64,000 bases of DNA from contig JBOZIK010000001.1 of assembly GCA_051453625.1 (NCBI GenBank), forward strand, positions 233,127,465 through 233,191,464. Reading direction: 5' to 3'. The stretch comes from Welwitschia mirabilis. Its lineage: Eukaryota > Gnetophyta > Gnetopsida > Welwitschiales. This document shows, one piece after another, positions 58,591 to 64,000 of this stretch (positions are counted from its first letter, which is position 1; each line of letters begins with the position of its first letter). Below the pieces are notes generated by a model. The model saw only the letters and a program-made list of their open reading frames with translations. It was not told the origin of the DNA and did no database searches. A program made the translations under genes and the position numbers.

Positions 58591-59160
58591 ATGCTAGTGC
58601 AGTTATTTGAATCCCTTGATGATCAAAATTTTGATTCAAATGTAATTTTTAATAACTTTGACTTTATAGGTATGAGTGAGTACATACCTCATGAAAAGTC
58701 ATGGATTTTTAATATAGGTGCTACTCATCACATGAATTATTCCCATGATTATTTTGATAACTTCATAGAAGTTCCAAGTCAGGTTTATTTGGAAATTTAA
58801 ACTCTATTTCTAGTGGAAGGGTATAGTTTGATTACTATTAACTTAACATCACTCTCTCCATAGACTCTTTCTAATGTTTTGTATGTTCCTTCCTTAAGGT
58901 CCAATCTTTTATCACTTCTAATCTAGTATGAAAACATCACACAAGCTCTATGATAAAGCACTTAGTGGACATTTCTTATTACAATTAATAAATGGTTATG
59001 AAAGACTACATGGAAAAAAATCTTATTTATCTTTAAGATAGTGTCAAAATATGAGAGATTGCTTGCATAGTTTTTTAATATGAGATTTCTCCCTTACTAC
59101 TATGCCATGCTTGATTAGGACATCCTACTCCTTGCACAATGAATGCACTGCATGAGAATA
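58591..59160 (+). pseudogene. Inner copia protease / pre-integrase remnant
   Basis: The open frame 58591-58800 contains SWIFNIGATHHMNYSHDYF, the copia protease site with the catalytic D-S-G changed to N-I-G. After a stop comes TLSNVLYVPSLRSNLLSLL near 58870, the conserved pre-integrase block, then further decayed sequence with an HTR-like region near 59110. Confidence 0.8.
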
Positions 59161-59199
59161 TAAAGCATTTATAATAAGAAAAAAAACTATACTATAGTT

Positions 59200-59960
59200 T
59201 TCACCAAGTAAGTTGCATTTCAATTAAAGGCTTCTACTTATTCATAGTGATCTATATGGATGTATGCTAGTTTCTACTCTCCACAACTTTTGTTATTTTA
59301 TATCTTTTATTAATAACTATTCTTAAATAACTTAAATATATTTCATCAAGTCCAAAACTTAGACCTTAGAAAATTTTAAGAAGTTTAAAATCAAAGTGGA
59401 AAAGTAAGCCAATTATCAGATTAAGAGTTTTCACTTAGATAATGATGGCAAATATACATCTACCAAGTTTAAGGACTTTTTCGCTTCTAAAAGGAATTCA
59501 TCGTTTCAAGACCTATCTTGGGATACGTTAATAAAATAGCATCACAAAGTGATTTAATCACATAATCATGGATATGATGCATTCCATGATGTATTTTAAT
59601 GGTTTTAAGACTTATCTTTAAAGTGAAGTAGTGAATACCACTCTGCATCTTAATAAACAACAATCAATATACTAAAAAAGCAGTATTTCTAGTTGATAAG
59701 CAGTATGGGTACAAGCCAAAGTTATACCACTTTCATGTATTTGGTTTCCAGTTCTACATCAATATTCCATGAGAACATTATGACAAATTTGGAGCACATG
59801 CTCATATCCGCATCTTTGTGGGATATCCAACTAACTAGAAGGATTATAAATTTTATCTTCTTGAGCATCATGAAATTATTATTTCTTATGGCATTATATT
59901 TTTAGAGACTTTAAGGAATGATTCTTATCTTAATCTTTCAAAGCTTCATTCTTCCTCTAA
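59200..59960 (+). pseudogene. Inner copia integrase remnant
   Basis: Blocks in order: a VHSDLYG-like block near 59250 (first catalytic aspartate), a decayed FINNYS...YFIKSKT block near 59310-59350, FHLDNDGKYTSTKFKDFF near 59440 (second catalytic aspartate as LDND), and from 59690 the C-terminal block YKPKLYHFHVFGFQFYI followed by IRIFVGYPTN and FYLLEHHEIIISYGIIFLE. The catalytic glutamate region near 59560 is not readable. Stops and frame changes are frequent. Confidence 0.8.
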
Positions 59961-60289
59961 TCTAGTAACAATCTTAGATGCTCAATATCTTATGGTTGAG
60001 AGGAAAGATATAGCCACTAATCTTGCTCTAGTTTCTTCTATTGGTATGACTTCTTTGAAACCTATATGAATTGAGTAATTTGATGCTCTAAGAACATTTA
60101 ATTATGGTTATAGTAGCAATTTAATAGATTTTTTAATCAAAGAAGCTGAAACTACCCATAGGTGACATCAAAGTACTTGGTTACAATCTACTCTCTAAGA
60201 TGTTTGTAATGATAAAAAGGGCAAAACTCGAACTAGACATGGATTACATACATCTTATGATGATGATGATGATGAATCCATCTAAATTT

Positions 60290-61130
60290 TAATGGTGAAT
60301 TGACTTCATTCAAAACTTCTATTCAATATGATCATTAGAGAAATGTCATGCAAGAATAATATGACAACCTAGTTGAAAATATCACTTGGGAGTTGGTAGA
60401 TCTTCTATTAGGATGCAGTACATTATCTAAAAAATGGATTTTCCACAATAAATATAATGTGGATAATACCCTTAAGTGACATAAATCTTGGCTTGTTGTT
60501 GGAGACCTATGACAAAAGAAAGTACTCTACTATGATGAAGTCTTTGCTCTAATAGAAAAATGGATTACTAGTAAAATAGTGATTGCCTTGGTAGCATAAA
60601 AAGGATGGAAGATTTATCAATTAGATATAAAGACTACCTTTTTCCATAAAGACTTAAAAGAAGAAATCTAGATGATGTAACTAAAGGGTTTTGAATAAAA
60701 AGGAAAAGAACATAAGGTGTGTAGACTGATCAAGTCTTTATATGGGCTAAAACAAGCACTAAGATCTTGGTATACTAAGCTTGTGAATTCTTAAAATTTA
60801 ATTGGATTTAGATTACATGATTACCAAGATGTGGATACTACATTATTTATTAAATCTAATTAACAAAAGTCTACATACATAGTGGTACATGTAGATGATA
60901 TGCTAATAATAAGAAGTGATGAAGAAGATGTAAAACAAATAAAAACTACATTAAGCATTTAATATTTTTAATGTTAAAGTGGTTAGATTTTAGTTACATA
61001 TAGAAATTATTTAGCAAAAGGATGGGATCTTCTTAACTTAAAACAAGTACATTAGAAATTTAATCTATAAATTTAAACTAGGAGATGTAAAAGAAGTTGT
61101 AACATCTTTAGAGAAAAATGTCAAGATATC
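60290..61130 (+). pseudogene. Inner copia reverse transcriptase remnant
   Basis: Copia reverse-transcriptase blocks in order: NITWELVDLL near 60380, WIFHNKYNVDNTLK, a GWKIYQLDIKTTFFHKDLKE block near 60605 (first catalytic aspartate in QLDIK), CRLIKSLYGLKQALRSWYTK near 60720, and VVHVDDMLIIRSDEEDVKQI near 60880, where the YVDD box reads HVDD. Stops occur every 20-60 codons. The region after 60960 is frame-shifted. Confidence 0.88.
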
Positions 61131-61790
61131 TATTGACAAAGACTTAGAACCTATGAATGAAATGGAATATAGAAGTATAGTAGAGAGTATGATTTATGCA
61201 ACCAATACTAAACTAGGCATACCATATGTTGTGGATGTATTATCAAGATATCTTCATGCACTTAAATTTACTCATTTGAATGTTTTAAAGAAAGTACTAA
61301 GATACCTAAGGAAGATAAAAGATTTATGTCTTACCCATAAAAGAAATTCTCAGTTTGTTCTTAATGCATACTTTGATTTAGATTTTATTGAGAAAATGAT
61401 ACATTATTATTAACATTAGGGTATATCACGTTATAGGAAACATTACCTCTATCTTAACAATCAACGCATTCTAGAACTATAGAATGATCTTCTACCAAAG
61501 CCAAATATACTAGTACTTTTAGAACATGTAGAGAAATAGAATGACTAAAAAAGTTATTAGTAGTAGTAAAACTAAAATAGACTAAGGTAATAGAACTCTT
61601 CATCAATAATCCATCAGTAATTTACATAGCAAAAGATCCAATGCATCATAACAAGACAAACAAATGTTTGTGTTGAAGTCCATAAAATTAAGAAACTCAT
61701 ACAAAATGAAATTATTACATCAATATATTATCTGATTATAGAAAAAACTATCAATATCTTTATAAAATCACTTAGTCAAGAAAAGTTCTA
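61131..61790 (+). pseudogene. Inner copia connection domain and RNase H remnant
   Basis: An 86-codon open frame (61153-61413) has MEYRSIVESMIYATNTKLGI, VVDVLSRYLHAL and LKKVLRYLRKIKDLCLTH, the segment between reverse transcriptase and RNase H in copia. RNase H continues with SSTKAKYTSTFRTCREIE near 61490 (usual form STAEAEY) and FINNPSVIYIAKDPMHHNKT near 61600. Several catalytic acidic residues are replaced. Confidence 0.85.
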
Positions 61791-62160
61791 GTATTTCTAA
61801 TTCAAGGTTGAATTGACAATGATTTAAATCAAACTTAGTACTTTCTTGTACATCATGGGCTTCATTTGACTTATGAGTATCTGATTAAAGTCATATGTAA
61901 TCCTAGTACTATGGGATGTGTCGTAAAAATACTGTCTAGTACTGTGGGATGTGTAGTACATGTTTCAACCTACCATTAGTGTATGTGTAATGCACATAAT
62001 AAGCCTATCTGCTACAAGATGTATAACAATGACTTGACTACTTCTTTCACAAATTAGTTTCCTTAAATGATAACACCTTTCTAGAGGTTTTATCATAGGC
62101 TTTATTCCTAATGTTTTTTCCTAGGCACTTTGATTTTACCCTAAAAGGTATTCCCACATT

Positions 62161-62171
62161 AAGAGGGGAAC
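62161..62171 (+). promoter_or_regulatory. Polypurine tract of inner copia
   Basis: AAGAGGGGAAC immediately upstream of the 3' LTR start TGCTAAGAC. Confidence 0.85.
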
Positions 62172-62342
62172 TGCTAAGACTTGTACACACTATGGTCCCA
62201 CGCCTAAGGATTCATGAAAATCCTAGTTGTTTACTTATATATTTAAACAACTTATTTGTCAAATAATTTAAAAGAGAAGAAATAAAATTTATCTTTTGAA
62301 AGTCTTATGCTCTCCATTCTTGATCTCTCTTATTTCCTAGTA
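62172..62342 (+). repeat. 3' LTR of inner copia
   Basis: 171 bp, starting TGCTAAGACTT and ending TTTCCTAGTA; TAAAC follows at 62343-62347. Confidence 0.88.
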
Positions 62343-64000
62343 TAAACTTGATGCTAGAAGTAGGAAGCATATTTTTATTAAATATGATATAAAATCTTGT
62401 GGGTATAAATGTCTTAAATCCATTAGTAAAAAAATTTTCATTTCTAGAGATCTCAAGTTTCATAAATCAAAATTGGATGTATCACACTTCTCTCATGGAG
62501 AAGACAATGTGGATAATCCTTCTATTACTTCTCAGTTATTTAGGCTATTAAGAATTATTAAAGAACATCCACCTTCTTAAATATTAGATACAAATTTTTA
62601 GAGGATATTTAGAAGAAGTATGTGCGCATCTCATATAGCTTATTTAGCCTTAATTGATGAACTAAAATTAGTTAATGAAGCTATTCAATCTCCATTTTGA
62701 AGAAAAGAAATGGAAAAGGAAATGAATGTAATTCAAAAATGGCACATCATAACTTGTAAAGAGGCCAAAGGGGAAAAAAGACCATTAACTCCAAATGGAA
62801 TTTGAAAATAAAAATACATGAAAAATGTACTATCATACGTTACAAAGCAAAGCTGCTTTTTAGAGGCTAAAAGTAAAAAAAACACATTGATTATGAAGAA
62901 ATTTTTGCACCAGTTATAAGGTTTGAAACTATAAGAATTATGAGTTTTTTAGCACTTCATGGAGTTATTTTTTACATCAAATGAATGTAAGTAGTGCATT
63001 TTTAAATGGCAGTCTAGAAGAAGAAGTATACATTTTTTTCAACCTAGAGGTTTTGTTATTAAAGGCTAAGAAAATAGAGTCTATAAACTTAAGAAAGCTC
63101 TTTATGATCTTAAGAAAGATCCAAGATCTTAGTTTAGAAAAATCAATGATTACTTAATTGAAAAAGGCTATAAATCATATATTTTAGAGATAACTTTGTA
63201 TTTCAAACACTAAAATGATTATTTCATTATGATATCTCTTTATGTTGATGACATAGTATTCTTTGTTACATGTGACAAAATGATTAAGAACTTTAAGTTG
63301 AATATGAAAAATAAATTTTAAATGAAAAATCTTGACATTTTCAAATGTGTTTTAACCATTCAAGTTGATCAAACTATAGCAATCAAATTTTTCACAAGTT
63401 ATGACAAGAAAATATGGATTTATTGAAGCAAACCCATCCACCATACCATTACCTTAAAATCTCAAAATTAAAAAGAAAAGATTCTTTAAGGAGGATGGAT
63501 GCTTCTCTTTAGAGATCCATGATAGGCTCCTTGTGATTTTTATGTCCTAAGGATCTGATATTGAATTTTTAACATCATGTATGCCTAGATATATGGATAG
63601 ATCAAGAGAAAGCCATCTTATTACATTGAAACATCTTATGAGATATTTACTTGACACACTTATACTTGGGCTTAAATTTGAAGAAGGAGATGACGATATT
63701 CATTACTATTATGATGCTAAATGGGGTACATCCATTAAAGATAGAAAATCCACTTCTACTGCTATTATATCTTATGGTAAATATCTAACTTATTAGGAGT
63801 TAAATAAATAAATATGTGCATCTCTTTTGTCTACTAGAGTTAAATACATCTACATGACCGAATCTCTTCAGTATGTTTTATGGAATTTAAAAGTATTTGA
63901 ACAGTTATAAGCAAAGGTAAAAAAAGCACCTAATATGCTTATACATAATATGGTAGTCATAATGCTTTATCAAGAATACACTCTTCACAAGAAAAGTAAA
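62343..64000 (+). pseudogene. Outer copia integrase tail, reverse transcriptase and RNase H remnant
   Basis: It resumes exactly at the target duplication with LDARSRKHIFIKYDIKSCGY and KKIFISRDLKFHKSKLDV, the end of copia integrase. Reverse transcriptase follows: EMEKEMNVIQKWHI near 62710, SCFLEAKSKKNTLIMKKF, VYKLKKALYDLKKDPRS near 63080, and an intact YVDD box in ISLYVDDIVFFVT at about 63235-63270. RNase H lies in a 71-codon frame (63581-63796) with HLITLKHLMRYLLDTLILGL and YYDAKWGTSIKDRKSTSTAI, then LLSTRVKYIYMTESLQYVLW. Stops and frameshifts are scattered. The element runs off the window. Confidence 0.88.

Larger units (their letters stand above)
54223..62342 (+). mobile_element. Inner Ty1/copia retrotransposon, complete in structure
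   Basis: Two LTRs of exactly 171 bp each (54223-54393 and 62172-62342), a primer-binding site, a polypurine tract and a 5-bp target duplication define an 8,120-bp element. Coding order gag-protease-integrase-reverse transcriptase-RNase H proves it is copia. All domains have stops. A 3.2-kb non-coding leader separates the primer site from gag, which is unusually long for a copia element of this kind. Confidence 0.9.
53055..64000 (+). mobile_element. Outer Ty1/copia retrotransposon, split by a second copia
   Basis: Protease/pre-integrase and integrase remnants (53055-54222) and the integrase-C-terminal, reverse transcriptase and RNase H remnants (62343 onward) belong to one element: removing the inner copia and one copy of its target duplication joins them without losing frame. 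The 5' LTR and gag are not visible on the left and the 3' end lies beyond the window. Confidence 0.85.

Noticed and set aside
1-64000. tRNA, rRNA or intact host genes
   Set aside because: Read on both strands for cloverleaf-type boxes, rRNA-like GC-rich conserved blocks and long open frames with known host domains; none was seen, but weak exons cannot be excluded without a search.

Overview
The window looks like gene-poor, repeat-filled nuclear DNA of a flowering plant. It is strongly AT-rich and full of stop codons. Nearly everything recognisable is a decayed plant transposable element: Ty1/copia of at least two kinds, including Sirevirus-type; Ty3/gypsy of Athila-like and chromovirus-like kinds; an L1-type LINE; and CACTA DNA transposons. 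The longest open frame without assembly Ns is a 200-codon gypsy reverse-transcriptase fragment. I see no intact host gene, tRNA or rRNA. The species cannot be named from the sequence. Eleven runs of N mark assembly gaps, seven of them exactly 100 bases long, and several gap flanks repeat each other, so some local duplications may be assembly artefacts.

Layout, left to right. At 1-1476 is a minus-strand Athila-like gag-protease remnant. At 1477-2339 is an unassigned block that may be a solo LTR. At 2340-4716 is a minus-strand L1-type LINE remnant. At 4717-14427 is an unusual LTR element: two LTRs of about 4.7 kb flank only 183 bp of internal DNA, with a primer-binding site, a polypurine tract and a matching 5-bp target duplication (GAAAG). 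At 15897 a CACTA-like end begins; a similar inverted end lies at 52681, so a very old DNA transposon may enclose the middle of the window.

Between them, 17818-34264 holds a Sirevirus-like copia element: 5' LTR, gag with zinc knuckle, protease/pre-integrase region, envelope-like ORF, repeated polypurine tracts and 3' LTR. Its 3' part was split by a 9.3-kb CACTA transposon (23675-32948, target duplication CTT). Further Sirevirus-type LTR copies lie at 34474, 40122 and 45846. A minus-strand chromovirus-like gypsy remnant fills 35657-39475, and a plus-strand Athila-like reverse transcriptase-RNase H-integrase remnant fills 40946-43190. From 47006 to 52500 I see only AT-rich DNA and simple repeats.

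On the right, one copia element (53055-64000, running off the window) was split by a second, structurally complete but coding-dead copia element (54223-62342; LTRs of 171 bp each; target duplication TAAAC).

The elements do not form a pathway; they record a history of nested insertions. No element here appears able to make its own full protein set: active-site substitutions, stops and frameshifts run through all pol remnants.
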